Source: Tubiluchus corallicola (Eukaryota > Priapulida > Priapulimorpha > Priapulimorphida > Tubiluchidae). Taken from it: DNA of 32,644 nt. Both the position numbers and the translations under genes were made by a program. The notes below the pieces were generated by a model. That model did no database searches and was not told the origin of the DNA. It worked only from the letters and a program-made list of their open reading frames with translations. Positions 9,587 to 19,817 of this stretch are shown piece by piece (the first letter of the stretch is position 1; the number at the start of each line of letters is the position of its first letter). Location of the stretch: contig JAQGDQ010001609.1 of assembly GCA_030141605.1 (NCBI GenBank), positions 1-32,644 on the forward strand, read 5' to 3'.

Positions 9587-11034
9587 TCATAAAGTCTCTT
9601 GCAGTACGTGATTGGTGAGTAAGGGCTGCAGTTTGCGAAAAAATATGTACTGTTTAATGCGAGAGTACTGTACATTGTGGTTCCTGCGGTCTGGGCAACT
9701 CAGGATCTCCATACACCTTGCCGAGGCGTGCGCCCTGGAGACGTACAAGGATCGGACTCTTGGCGCACATTCCATTGTGTTCCGAGACAGAAAAATGCCA
9801 ACAACAACATTGTGTTGCATATGGTGCTCAGGATTTTCACTGAACATCAGTTTGTGACCTCATGCCAAACTTATTTTACATCTCAGTTCCAACATTACTG
9901 TCATCGCCATAGTAACTACTATCGTGTCTGAAAATTTCTATATAGCGCTAGTTTTTTTTGCTGTATTTTCTAAGTTTAAGTGACAACAGTAAAACAAAAC
10001 CAACATTCTGAGTAACTTTTCTTCATTCTGGTTACAATTTTTCTTCAGTTGACCATTTCGCATGGAATGTTAGTTATGATGTTTATTTGGGGTGCATAGT
10101 CTTTAGATAAAAAGTGAAATTATTTAAAACCAAAGTGTGAATATTTGCTGTAGGGTAACCATTGATGCACATGCATTTGAACTGACAATTAAAGAATTCT
10201 GTCGTGATTAGGTGTTACAATTGAAAAAAAGTGACAGATTTAGTAGATGGGGTTCGTTTCTTCATATTTTAATGGACAAGAAAAGAGGTACTTGAAGTAG
10301 GTTTCTGAAAAATCGCTTTTAAAATCATATGACTTTACAATAATTTTATGCATATATCGTACCTGCCTTAAAAGCAATTTTTGTTTGTTTTGATTCTAAA
10401 TCTCCCGCAGTACTGTTCCAACGGTGCCATTACATGACGTCACTTATGTAAACTTGAATCAGGGTAAGAAAGTGCAATGTTAACTTATGTTGCAAACAAC
10501 TTTCCATACAAATCTATACTACTTAGCATTTTGCTGACTTGCTGGAAAGATTTGATTTACAATGTTTGTACCAATTGGTAAAATGTCACTGACCCTGATT
10601 TAAAGTTTTACTTAGTAACATGAATGCTCTGATTATATTTCAAATTTTACACAATGTTATCTAAACTTGTTTCAAATGACTTACTAATAAAATGGTCATC
10701 GCGGGAGTTTAAATTTTCATGTTTTATATAATGTTACTGCCGACGCAAACCCTGTATGCGAAAGGCAGTACGTAAGTGGTATAAAATTTCAAGACGAATT
10801 TTTTAAGCTTAATGTAAGTGGAGGATTTTCTTGTGCTTTAAAGCAGTCGCAAAACTTGTCATGTAGCTGAAATCAGTTCAGTACATTTCAAGGAAACGAA
10901 TTAAGCTAAACTCTCTGCTCAGCTGTTGTGTTTTGTTTCTTTCGGAAGGCTCGTAGAGAAAACCAGAAAACACGTCGGTCACATTAAACTACAGTAGTTT
11001 GTTATGGGAGAATTCTACAAGACACAAGCATGAA
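9405..11034. other. Intergenic stretch, no supported gene
   Basis: AT-rich sequence with a somewhat GC-richer island at 9660-9860. On the plus strand that island can read IHLAEACALETYKDRTLGAH; on the minus strand it reads an 86-codon frame ending one stop before the 699-codon frame. Neither matches a family I know. An exon-like piece at about 10410-10455 has an acceptor look-alike (tctcccgcag) and a donor look-alike (gggtaagaaa) but contains stops in its frames. Bases 10638-10722 are a dispersed repeat. Nothing else seen. Confidence 0.4.
10638..10722 (+). repeat. Dispersed repeat, second copy of 3925-4020
   Basis: Contains acaatgttatctaaacttgt, then aatggtcatcg and tttaaattttca, in the same order as in the PGGHG intron at 3925-4020 (caatgttacctaaactagtt, aatggtcac, tttaaattttca). 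Both copies are on the same strand and diverged. The family is not identified. Confidence 0.6.
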
Positions 11035-11749
11035 CAGGGCACTTTATTTATGACTTTAGTCATAAATTGCATAAATAGCTTATTTAATACTAATTTCAGA
11101 TTTTATTTATGACTATTTATGACGTGTCAAATTTTGACCAAAAATGCCATCCTGAGCTAAAAGAAATACATATTTTAATCAGAATCTTGTATTTTGCCTT
11201 TCTTCGTTCTTCATTACATTAAAATGTAATAAAAATGTCTACTTTCATCATTCCAAGGCCTGAAGTTTCTCGTATTGTTTTGCATGCAGGCATCCCTCCA
11301 GACTGAAATCCGTGATCGTGTTTATAATAATTATAGTATCGGTTTTAATTTGTTTAGGATGACCTATAAAATTACTGCTCATAAAAATCAATCTATTAAT
11401 TAATTCGTACAGTCACAATTCGTAGCCACAATTAGTACAAGTAAATAATGTATTTTTTTAAATATCGATTTTAAATTTAATGTTGGAAAATACTATTGGC
11501 TATTACATCTTTCTAGGGAACCGTCACGTATGTTTTCTAATTAAAATTACATTAAGCAAAATAACTAAACAAGAAAAACAGTTAAATTTTAATGACAATG
11601 AAGCAACAAATTCTCCCAAAGATAAAATATGCTCAAATTCTAGCAGACGGCATTATTCTTATTTCTTGAGGATGAGGCAGTAAGGCACGGGAAACGCTTG
11701 CGGCAAACTCGAGCTAAAACCTACACCCAAGCCATTGACTTACGCCGCT

Positions 11750-11845
11750 TAGGGGTAAGCATCGAAGTTCGGTTCGATTCGAATTCGAAAGTCACAAATT
11801 CGGTTCGATTCGAATTCGCTTTCTGGTAGAGAATGCTCACCCCTA
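11750..11845. mobile_element. 96-bp hAT micro-element nested in the larger hAT element
   Basis: The left end TAGGGGTAAGCAT and right end ATGCTCACCCCTA are inverted repeats with one mismatch. ACGCCGCT occurs at 11742-11749 and at 11846-11853, an exact 8-bp target duplication. The inside contains two direct copies of ttcggttcgattcgaattcg. TAGGGGT ends plus the 8-bp duplication place it in hAT. At 96 bp it is very small and must move in trans. It inserted after the host element, since its target duplication is host-element sequence. Confidence 0.9.
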
Positions 11846-12183
11846 ACGCCGCTAGGATGAGAAAGGCACTGAAATGAACGTGCAAAGAAAAGAATTAGAA
11901 GTGTAGATTTCTGTTATTGTGCAGAGCGTAGGTTTGAGGCGGCAGAACTTTAGGACATTAAAATAGGTAAGCTGTCTTTAATTCAAATTTTCGATGGAAC
12001 GACAACGATTCTGTCGGTGCCTATTTATTTTTTCGCGGTAACGCGCTCATTTACTTTTTATTATTTAGGTTGCTTCTAGACGAGTTAATGACAGATAAAC
12101 GCATCAGTTAGACAGTCTCAGTTACTGTGTTAGTCCACCAAACAGTCACGCGCAAGCTTCTTATGGACTGCCTGTGTGTGTGG

Positions 12184-12202
12184 GAGAGAGAGAGAGAGAG
12201 AG
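12184..12202. repeat. (GA)n microsatellite
   Basis: About nine GA dinucleotides inside the larger hAT element, preceded by a tgtgtg run. Confidence 0.9.
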
Positions 12203-12349
12203 ACGGTGGAAACAGTTTTCTGTACTGAATTTTTTGTTCCATTCATCGGGAAATGATTATTTTTCTTTCGTTATTTATGACAAATTTGAAATCTTATTTA
12301 TGACTATTTATGACTATTTTGCAAGAAAAGTCATAAATAAAGTGCCCTG

Positions 12350-12942
12350 AGCATGAAGGAACGCAAAATATTTACAGTCAAGTGATAATCTGGAAACGTG
12401 AAAGCGAGAATCTGAGATTACGAGAATAAACTCCAGTGGCCAGCTCTGCCTTATATATCGGTGCAAACGAACAATCTAGACAAGGTAAGAAGATTGTTCT
12501 ACTATACTATACAATATTCTATTACCTATAAGTTTATTTATTTCCACTCTGCATCTAACAATAATAATACAGATAATTTCACTGAAGTAAATATAAATAT
12601 AAATGCAGTATTATCCAGAAATTACAAAATGCAGCATATACATGTGCAAATTACATTACAGAATAATTTTGATGCATACAGTTTGAGCCTAAAAGCATAG
12701 CTTGACAGGCCAAACTGTGCTTGGAAATCTTAAAAAAAAATTAATTATTGAAATAATGAAATAATGATAAAATATACATAAAAGGGGGGAGTAGTGAATG
12801 AAAGATGAAATGGAGCGAGAACTAAGAAAAACTGTGATCATGATTATAAAGTGTTCAGTAACCTGTTGAGCATAGTCATGTTCTATTAAGATTACTGTGG
12901 AAAAAGAATACAGGTTATTACCATTATCAAATTGTGTTACTC
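12350..12942. other. AT-rich stretch, likely LINE 3' region in part
   Basis: No gene seen. The part next to 12943 lies downstream of the minus-strand LINE coding remnant and may be its 3' untranslated tail. No poly(A)-derived T run or target duplication was found to mark the LINE end. Confidence 0.4.
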
Positions 12943-13540
12943 TTAATACTTTTGAAATATTTCTTTTCTGATGGTTTTTTTAAAAATTGAAAGGGAGTGA
13001 CTACATTTTGAATTGCGGCTTAGTCTATTCCATAGGACTTTTCCCATGTAGCTAATGAAATGTTTCACCATATTTGTACTACAACTTCTTGGTATATATT
13101 CATTATGTCTGATATTGTATTTTTTTACATTTATCTTGACTGGATTTTTAAAAAAAGTTGGAAATAAGTTGTTGTTGGTTCTATACATGTATATACATCC
13201 ATTAAAATTAATAACATCATCCAGAAGTAATATTTGGCATTGCTTAAAATGTGTAGTAGTAATTGTGCTCCTTTTGTCTAGTTTGAAGATGACACGTAAA
13301 AATTTTCGTTGTAAAACTCTTAAGCATTCTAAATTTGTAGTATAAGTAAAGCCCCATAATGTTGCGCAGTAATTTAAATATGATAATATTAAACTGTTCT
13401 ATAATGTTAGAAGATGTTCAGTGTTCAGAAAGTTTTTAATATATGAGATAAAACTTATATTTTTTGATATTTTCAATCTGATCATGAATATATGTGGTCA
13501 CCAGTCTAGATGCTCATTCAGTATTCTACAGATTTCTATT
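12943..13540 (-). pseudogene. Non-LTR retrotransposon reverse-transcriptase C-terminal remnant
   Basis: Minus-strand frame with the C-terminal tail typical of CR1/jockey-like LINE polymerases. From upstream it reads EHLDW, then KNFLNTEHLLTL and NSLILSYLNYCATLWG, the 'NSLI-S-L-YC-WG' block after the RT palm. It continues TNLECLRVLQRKFLRVIF, KYNIRHNEYIPRSCSTN, SYMGKVLWNRLS and SLSIFKKTIRKE, the usual 'YNTR..P..T..GK.S..Y.GP.LWN.LP...S...FK..L' ending. In-frame stops occur, one TAG where Tyr is usual before NSLI and one TGA after EHLDW, so it is dead. The open part ends at a stop near 12943. The 5' portion is lost or too decayed to follow beyond about 13540. Confidence 0.85.
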
Positions 13541-13818
13541 TAATTCTAATGGATATCCACAACATCAGCTTATCTCACGCACACAGAAACATTGTCAGTA
13601 CAGTGAATTGGGCACTGTCATGGCTGTCCGTCTGTGGTGTGTAAAACAACGGAAAACTATCAATAAAATAATTAATTTTGATATTACAGCGTATTAAGTG
13701 ATGTGGTACATCTAAATAGCCTTGTTTTCTAAGAAATTTGCATATCAGTAATTCACTGATTGCATTTCACCAGGCTGCATTTCTCAGTAAATGTAGATAG
13801 TGTTTTTATGCCCGCATA
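13541..13818. other. Decayed sequence upstream of the LINE remnant
   Basis: Possibly further LINE sequence on the minus strand, but no frame I can follow. No other feature seen. Confidence 0.35.
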
Positions 13819-13978
13819 CCAAGTGTTAATCTTGTCCGACCTTGCATTCAATTTTACCGCTTATTGCTTAATTACGTTAACTCTGGAGTATCACCTTAGG
13901 GTGGGTGTATAACTCTCATTAGTGCTCGCTATTTTCACGATAGATTACTCAAAATAAATTTAATCCATCAACACTTGG
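13819..13978. mobile_element. Candidate 160-bp TA-flanked MITE
   Basis: Inverted ends ccaagtgtt at the left and aacacttgg at the right, extending weakly inward to about 12 bp. Both are bordered by TA (13817-13818 and 13979-13980). TA flanks and short inverted repeats suit a Tc1/mariner-type miniature element. The inverted repeat is short, so chance is possible. Confidence 0.5.
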
Positions 13979-13980
13979 TA

Positions 13981-15141
13981 AAAATAAGAGGTAATTATAA
14001 ACATGTAAATAAACCATGGGGACCCACAACTCACCATCACCGCTCTCATTACTGGGTTTTCCACATTTACTGTATCTTGGCTAGGGTTGCCAGAGGTCCC
14101 ATATATATGGGACATGTCCTATATCTGATAGTTTTATCCCCTGTCCTGTACTGACTTCTCAGGGACACCCAAATGTCTTTTTTTAGTTCATTTTCAAATT
14201 TCGTAACGAAAATAATAAATTTTTGTTACCTTCTTACGGTTCTTAGTTGTAACTTTATAAGTAATTATGCTTTCCTTTCTCTGATTCTCTTGGTGAAAAT
14301 AACTGAAGATGTAATAAGGAAGTCAGTAATGGTAGAAGTTTACAGAAAACTGACATTTTTGCTGTTTTTTGCAACTTGCTTTATGTTTTTAACTTACGTC
14401 TTCACTTTTATATAATAAAATTATTGGTCTGGGTGTATAGGCATGTAGAAATTTATATACAGAAATATTGAGACAGATTTTATTATCCTGTTTTTTTAAT
14501 TTTCTAATCTGGCAATTGTTATTTTATTTTATAAACCGGAGCCCTGCTTTGCTCGTCGCGCCGCGTTTCGAAAAAGAAACAAAAGTTACAAAACAACGCC
14601 ACTAGACTACGCCACTTACGAGGCCACACAGAGGCTGTAAAATGGCGCTCGTTGAGAAAATTTGCCTGAAGCTCCTTTTAACTTTTCGGTAAATTACTAC
14701 CTTAAAATTACTCTTTTACAATGCTGTTCTTTTTGTGAAGCGTTGTGAAGAGATTTCTAGGCTGTGGCACACAGTAGTAGGTAAGAAATATCGCTCTCCG
14801 TTGACTACCAAATGAAAATATTTCATCTAATCGGTCATTCTTTGTTCGTCTCGCGACGCTAAAAGAAAATGGTGGTTGAATCGAGGTGATGGCTTAATTA
14901 TGTTTTATATTGTGAATTGTTATTCTATTGTGTATTATTATATTAATTGTGACTAGCGAAACCCCGCAAAAGAATTTTGCGCATAAATGAACACACAACC
15001 CACACTACACCACCCCCAATAGATTAGTTTTCTATTATAGAGAATCGTGACTATAGTATTTTTTCTAACATCCTATGAAATTATTCAAGATAAGTCACCA
15101 ATTTCTGTGAAGAGCTTACTTCAGCCAGCAATACAGATGTA
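13981..15141. other. Intergenic, with a perfect 18-bp palindrome
   Basis: No gene supported. gtcccatatatatgggac at 14096-14113 is a perfect palindrome just after ctagggttgccag at 14081. The latter looks like a hAT terminus; a weak partner (ctggcaattg) occurs near 14508 without a convincing target duplication. A GC-richer patch at 14530-14660 (ggagccctgctttgctcgtc) and ctagcgaaaccccgc at 14953 resemble ends of common invertebrate repeats, but I could not define an element. Confidence 0.4.
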
Positions 15142-15892
15142 GGGAGCCGAGTTGACCACTGAGCCAAGTAGACCACTTCCGGTAAAACCGTTGCGCAAAT
15201 GTAGTGTCCTACATGGGCAGCCCAAGTAGGACACTAGCGATATTTGTCGGAATCGCTAATTTTGTCAAATTTTTGAAAACTCTGTGAAAGTTTCTTCATT
15301 TTATTAAAAATTGTGCTTGTTGGTTGGTGAAAAACTTGTTGGTAAAAAAGTAATTTTTAACATATAAGAAAAGCAAGGATAATTAGTTTTAATATTATCA
15401 GTAGTATTGTAACATGTAGGGCACTGTCCTACATGGCTCGCTAGCCCATGTAGGACACATAGATCGCTAGAACATTTACTTATAAGAAAACAATTATTTG
15501 CCCAAGAGGTAGTGAAACGGATCACCTGTTTGTGAAGTCAGGCAAAATCAAAAATGATATACCTTAAACAAATGTTGAATTCGCAAAAAAGTGGTTTTTT
15601 TCACTTCAACAACATTAATATCGAAACCAAATTTAATATTGTCCGTTCTACCAGCTCAGAATAAAATTCTTTTATTTTATTAGATGTATAATAAATTATT
15701 CAACGTGTACTAACATTTTTAATTATTATTATTACATAAACAAGCACAACGGACGGTGTCAGTACACTTAACGACTCAATTCGCGACCTTTCTCTAGTGT
15801 CCTACTTGGGCAGCCGAAGTAGACCGCGGTCTATTTGGGCTAGCCCAAGTAGACCAATTGGTCTACTTGGCTCAGTGGTCCACTCGGCTCCC
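15142..15892. mobile_element. 751-bp palindrome-rich element with long terminal inverted repeats
   Basis: The left end gggagccgagttgaccactg with agccaagtagacca is inverted at the right end as tggtctacttggctcagtgg with tccactcggctccc. That is 34 bp with one mismatch. Inside are three hairpin clusters built from one motif, gtcctacatggg and its inverse: 15206-15235, 15426-15462 and 15795-15880. The outer two also mirror each other (cccaagtaggacactag on the left, ctagtgtcctacttggg on the right), so the inverted ends effectively extend past 90 bp. No transposase frame is present. The flanks (cagatgta and aacacagg) do not give a clear target duplication, so the superfamily is open. Confidence 0.85.
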
Positions 15893-16730
15893 AACACAGG
15901 TTTTAATTTTGATTTACCAAATAAAGTAAACCATACCAATATAGCAGCCTGGCAATGTCCAATAGCTACACTAGTTTTTATTTATTTGAATAGCTAGTTT
16001 GCATCTGTTGTTTGATGCTTTGTAACATTGTTCCAGTACTGCATTTTTCTAAATGCATTTGCCATGTTTTGCAACCTCGACAGAACTTTTCTTTCTTTAT
16101 GATATGTACCTTTGCAATTTTGGAGCAGATCTGAAGTGAATTAGTGCACGATAAATGCTCACTTCTGATCGAGTATTGTGGCATATTATTTTTTCATTTT
16201 TTTCTCCCGCCAACACCCCATCAGACGTGCTCTTTTTCAAACAATTGCTTTTTTGCCAGGGAATGGTCAACAATACATGGTCATACATGAATGCACAATT
16301 ATATTATCTTTTATTAAAGAAACCATTTTTTCAGAGCCACATGTGACGGGGACGAAATAGCTCAAAATGAACAAACTTTTAAAGTAGCCATTTCAAATCT
16401 TTAAGTATCTGCTTCTTTTTGGCCACTCTTATCAATCAAAATATCTAAAGAAAGACGGCAGTATCATTAATGTAACATTTGCCGACTAATTTACCGATTC
16501 GTTTGGCATCAGTTTTTTTGTAAAACTCGCTATATCTACCCCTGAATGCACAATTAGCTGTTTCTTGCCTTTCACTTCCATCAGCCATTTTGCACATCGT
16601 TTGCTAACATTTTAATGCTAACCAACTGTCTTACTTGATTGGCAACAACATGTAGCTGTAAACTCTTTACAACTGTACATACAAATCTTTTGGCTCCATT
16701 AGTACATGTTCGTAAGCAATTCTTTGCATT
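15893..16730 (-). other. Region downstream of Helitron helicase, fragmentary frames only
   Basis: Minus-strand frames include one with FCRGCKTWQMHLEKC near 16050, which looks like a Cys-rich finger, and one starting MADGSERQETANCAFRGRYS near 16590 that soon stops. These may be decayed parts of the same Helitron or a separate unit. No known domain can be named, and I could not find a Helitron 3' hairpin with CTRR end. Confidence 0.35.
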
Positions 16731-17732
16731 TTACAGTACTTCTGTATATACTACATTTTGCGTGAATACATCATCTCTATTTTTCAACAAGTTACCTTGT
16801 TGCGCAGTTTTCTCGATCATTATTTTGAGATCAGCAAAGCGTCTGACTCTACTCACGGCTACGTACATTTGTTCATGAGTAAAAACATTCCTCGGCAAGT
16901 AGATACCAACTTTTTGAAAAGTTTGACCTTGACTCTTGTTAATAGTCATTGCAAAGCTCAAACTGCAATGGAACTGACGCCAAGCATTTTAAATGGCAAC
17001 TGAGTGTCTGACGGTGACAGGGTTACCCGAGGAATAAACACCCGCTTTCCTCTGCTAGAATTTTCAATATTGTCACAAATTGAAAAATTTTCGTGCATCT
17101 CTCTAACGATTAATCTGCAACCATTATATAAACCTTGCCGTATATCTATATTTCTCAATAACATCACAATTGCACCCACCTTTAGCATCAGCTTATGAGG
17201 CGGTAGACCTGATGGTGTCAGTTTGTTGATATATTCTGTTGGGTATGTTTCTGCCTGTTCCGGATCATTCTCGGCAATAGTATCAGCGCTAAAGTAAATG
17301 CGCGCAATGCCATGAAGTCTGGTTAATACGTTTTTGTTAATTCTTAAGCAAACGTCGTTTTTCGATGTTAAAATCACATTATCTTTTAGCATTTCAGAAT
17401 TTTGTATTTCATGTCCAAAAATTTCTGTAATAATGTCTGATACAGCCAGACACGCTCTTGGTATTTTGACAGCCTTGGGCTGATCAGGCACCTCTCTTGA
17501 AAGTTTACCATCACCAAGCATCATTTGCCAAGAGACAAATTTCCTTTCATCCACATTAGCACGCATATTTTGAGTTAGACGACATTTTTTCACCGAAGGC
17601 CATGTCACAGCGTTTTTAATTGTGTTTTCAACAATGGCTGCTCTGCCTCCGTGTGGAACTACTGGCAAGGTTTGCCTAAAATCACCGCCAATTTGGTGGA
17701 ACCGAGTTTTGCATCAGGTCCTGCAGAAATTT
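16731..17732 (-). pseudogene. Helitron PIF1-like helicase, C-terminal half, frameshifted
   Basis: From 17732 downward the frames read FLQDLMQNS, then GGDFRQTLPVVPHGGRA (the GGDFRQ-LPVV block of Helitron and PIF1 helicases). LTQNMRANVDE, YPTEYINKLTPSGLPPHKL and GAIVMLLRNIDIRQGLYNG follow. After a frameshift near 16960 comes FAMTINKSQGQTFQKVGIYL and then HEQMYVAVSRVRR, which is superfamily 1B motif VI. These are the last helicase motifs of the Rep-Hel protein that drives rolling-circle transposition. A second small frame change lies just before GGDFRQ. The stop after the KTAQQGNL tail is at 16731. The N-terminal helicase motifs (Walker A, DExx) and the Rep nuclease are missing; their place is taken by an OTU-coding segment at 17733. 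Confidence 0.9.
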
Positions 17733-18490
17733 ATCTGTGAGCCACGATTCCCTACAGCCTTTTATCACGTTTTGCAAAAATAAATCAAAATCTAAATCTA
17801 AGCGTGGCTCGAACATGTTTCTGTATTCTTTAATGTATTCAGTTATTCCAGATGGTTATCCACCATTCCAAACAGATTATATGACAAAGAATAATATCCA
17901 CATCTGCCATCAGGCATAACCGGAGTGATTACATACCCATCTACAACAATAAAAAAAGTAGTTGATTGCTACTAGAAACTCAATTAATATTAATTAATAT
18001 AATGGAATTATTTTTTGAAATGAAATTGTTTAACATTTTTTTTTCTATGTGAAGAATATTGTAAAAAAATACTGAGTTTTTGTGAGTGATTTTTACAACA
18101 TTCAGTTTCAAAACAACGTAGCAGTTAGTACTGTTTCACTATTTCAGTAAAATGGTTTGATTTAGATTTTGAAAATTCAGAAGTAGGACATTTAGAGTAT
18201 AATGTGTAATTAAAACCAAAACACTTACTGATTGTTCGCTCTACTTGGCTGCTTCTGATACTGTCTTTGTGGAGGTCTGTATTGCCGTCGTCTGATTCTG
18301 TTTCTAAAATGCACGTGTTGTTGTTGTTCTGATGACGTTGTCGATGATTTTGTTGATGATCCTGTTGCTGCTGATATAATGGTTGCTGGTGGTGGTGTTG
18401 TTGTTGTTGCTGTTGTTGTAAGTTAGAAATTCTGTTTATTTGCATTTGCACGTGTGTCATAAATTGAATTATTTGTTGCTGATATGGATG
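17733..18490 (-). pseudogene. Copy A of the OTU/Gln-rich segment, truncated duplicate
   Basis: Matches 19183-20087 closely on the same strand. On the minus strand it contains a His/Gln-rich frame (RISNLQQQQ...), an intron-like stretch, and the N-terminal half of the OTU domain: GYVITPVMPDGRCGYYSLSY, NLFGMVDNHLE. Compared with copy B it lacks about 107 bp around 17940, which in copy B holds a 44-nt exon and a 58-nt intron, and about 16 bp after NHLE, where it now stops. It ends at CRESWLTD, where it is fused to the helicase fragment at 17733. The protein cannot be made intact. It looks like one of two defective copies of the same element left side by side. Confidence 0.8.
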
Positions 18491-18653
18491 CTTGTGATAA
18501 AATCTGTAATCTACTCATTTTTTGCATATCCGTTTCCTTTTTCGTATTTGTCCATCTGTTCTGATATTGTTGGTTTTTAATCAGATGTGTTTGCTTTGAC
18601 TCTTCTGTCTCACTAGTAGTTTGCTTTTTCAGTCTTCTCTCGCCTGCTTTCAC
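18491..18653 (-). other. Charged linker after the OTU domain
   Basis: Minus-strand frame with SETEESKQTHLIKNQQYQNR and KKETDMQKMSRLQIL. Such Arg/Glu/Gln-rich 'ETxE' linkers are common in Helitron polyproteins that carry an OTU domain. It overlaps the OTU frame's C-terminal end in another phase (a frameshift near 18640) and is cut off at 18491, where copy A begins. Confidence 0.5.
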
Positions 18654-19414
18654 TTAAAGGTTGTTTTTCAAGAGAAGACTTTTTCAATGAGACTTTTAAC
18701 TCTTGACCATCATTACAAATTTGAGTATTTTCTAGAGTTTTGTTGCAGCAGTAAAAACTTTCTGTCTCACATGCAGGACGTACGCCACTCTTATTGACAT
18801 TTCTCTTTGTGCTTTTGTTTTTTAATTGTCGTCCAATTGACTTTTTTCTTTTTTTTTTTGGTTTGACAGTTTGCTGTTCTTTTACTGTTTTGCTGAAGAT
18901 AGTTCCACTTACATAATTGACTTCAGAGAATGAATTCCTAGCTGGGGCAAGATTGTCAATGTAAACTTTTTGATCAAAAAATGAGTACGTACCGATATTT
19001 AAATCTGTAGGTCTTGGACCATCGAGTGCATCAAAATGGCTATTTTGAAACACTGAACAACAGTATCGGTGGCAAAGATTTATTGCACATCCTCTAAATA
19101 TTTGCCAAGCAGGCTTATTCTGATAAATAAATAGCAGATAGATATCTGTTTGGAAAGCAATAGCTGCTGCTTGAATGCATTCATCTGTGAGCCACGATTC
19201 CCTACAGCCTAAGTCTTTCATCACGTTTTGCAAAAATAAATCAAAATCTAAATCTAAGCGTGGCTCGAACATGTTTCTGTATTCTTTAATGTATTCAACT
19301 ATGCATTATCTTACTTCCAGATGGTTATCCACCGTTCCGAACAGATTATATGACAAATTATAATATCCACATCTGCCATCAGGCATAACAGGAAAGATTA
19401 CATACCCTTTATTC
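18613..19414 (-). pseudogene. OTU-family cysteine protease (Helitron-associated), copy B
   Basis: Minus-strand exon following acceptor tattgtag at 19415. It reads NKGYVIFPVMPDGRCGYYNL, SYNLFGTVDNHLEVR, a TAA stop (19306-19308), then in the same frame CIVEYIKEYRNMFEPRL and on to the stop at 18613. DGRC supplies the Asp-Gly-x-Cys of the OTU active site, ESWLTDECIQAAAIAFQTDI is the conserved middle helix and strand, and NSHFDAL holds the catalytic His. OTU enzymes cleave ubiquitin or ubiquitin-like linkages; animal Helitrons often carry one. The tail is Lys-rich (KPKKKRKKS), possibly a nuclear signal. The single TAA between NHLEVR and IVEYI interrupts an otherwise complete domain, so this copy is probably dead unless the stop is a sequencing error. 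Confidence 0.8.
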
Positions 19415-19472
19415 CTACAATACGTGTAAATATCCATCTTTTTGTATTTATTATCTTAGTATTCCAACTTAC

Positions 19473-19516
19473 CAGATCTTCATGAGTTGAAGAAATTGAA
19501 AATGTAATCTCTGCAT
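19473..19516 (-). CDS. 44-nt candidate exon upstream of the OTU exon
   Basis: On the minus strand ttttattgttgtag precedes the segment and gtaagt follows it. It can read MQRLHFQFLQLMKI and ends TG, which with the G opening the exon at 19414 makes Trp in frame with NKGYVIFP. The intervening intron would be only 58 nt. Good splice signals and phase agreement support it. Joining to the Gln-rich exon at 19818 in frame would need a different acceptor a few bases in (after gcagag). Copy A lacks this exon. Confidence 0.5.
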
Positions 19517-19817
19517 CTACAACAATAAAAAATGTAGTTGATTGCTACTAGAAACTCAATTAATATTAATTAATATAATGGAATTATTTTTTGAAATGAT
19601 AATGTGAAACTGTTAAAAATTGTTTAACATTTTTTAAGTGAAGAATATTGTAAAAAAATACTGAGTTTTTGTGAGTGATTTTTACAACATTCAGTTTCAA
19701 AACACCGTAGCAGTTAGTACTATTTCACTATTTCAGTAAAATGGTTTGATTCAGATTTTGAAAATTCAGAAGTAGGACATTTAGAGTATAACGTGTAATT
19801 AAAACCAAAACACTTAC

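Larger units (their letters stand above)
11035..12349. mobile_element. Non-autonomous hAT element with 8-bp target duplication
   Basis: The left end reads CAGGGCACTTTATTTATGAC and the right end is its inverse, GTCATAAATAAAGTGCCCTG, a perfect terminal inverted repeat of at least 20 bp. AGCATGAA lies at 11027-11034 and again at 12350-12357, an exact 8-bp target-site duplication. CAGGG termini with an 8-bp duplication define the hAT superfamily. The subterminal regions repeat ttatttatgac several times (near 11045, 11106, 12277, 12300), as expected for transposase-binding repeats. No transposase frame is present. A second, smaller hAT element is nested at 11750-11845 and a (GA)n run lies at 12184-12202. 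Confidence 0.95.

Noticed and set aside
9590-9622. A tiny exon between tctcttgcag and gtgagt near 9600-9613
   Set aside because: Only about 12 nt, no neighbours to join, probably chance.
14530-14970. RTE-like or SINE-like ends (ggagccctgctttgctcg, ctagcgaaaccccgc)
   Set aside because: Familiar look but no coding remnant, no duplication and no defined borders.
15304-15525. 73-codon minus-strand frame inside the palindromic element
   Set aside because: It spans a hairpin cluster, and its residues follow from the palindrome motif; no homology.
19293-19308. A 16-nt gt...ag 'intron' inside the OTU exon (minus strand) that would remove the TAA
   Set aside because: Far too short to splice, and removal shifts the frame away from the conserved IVEYI continuation.
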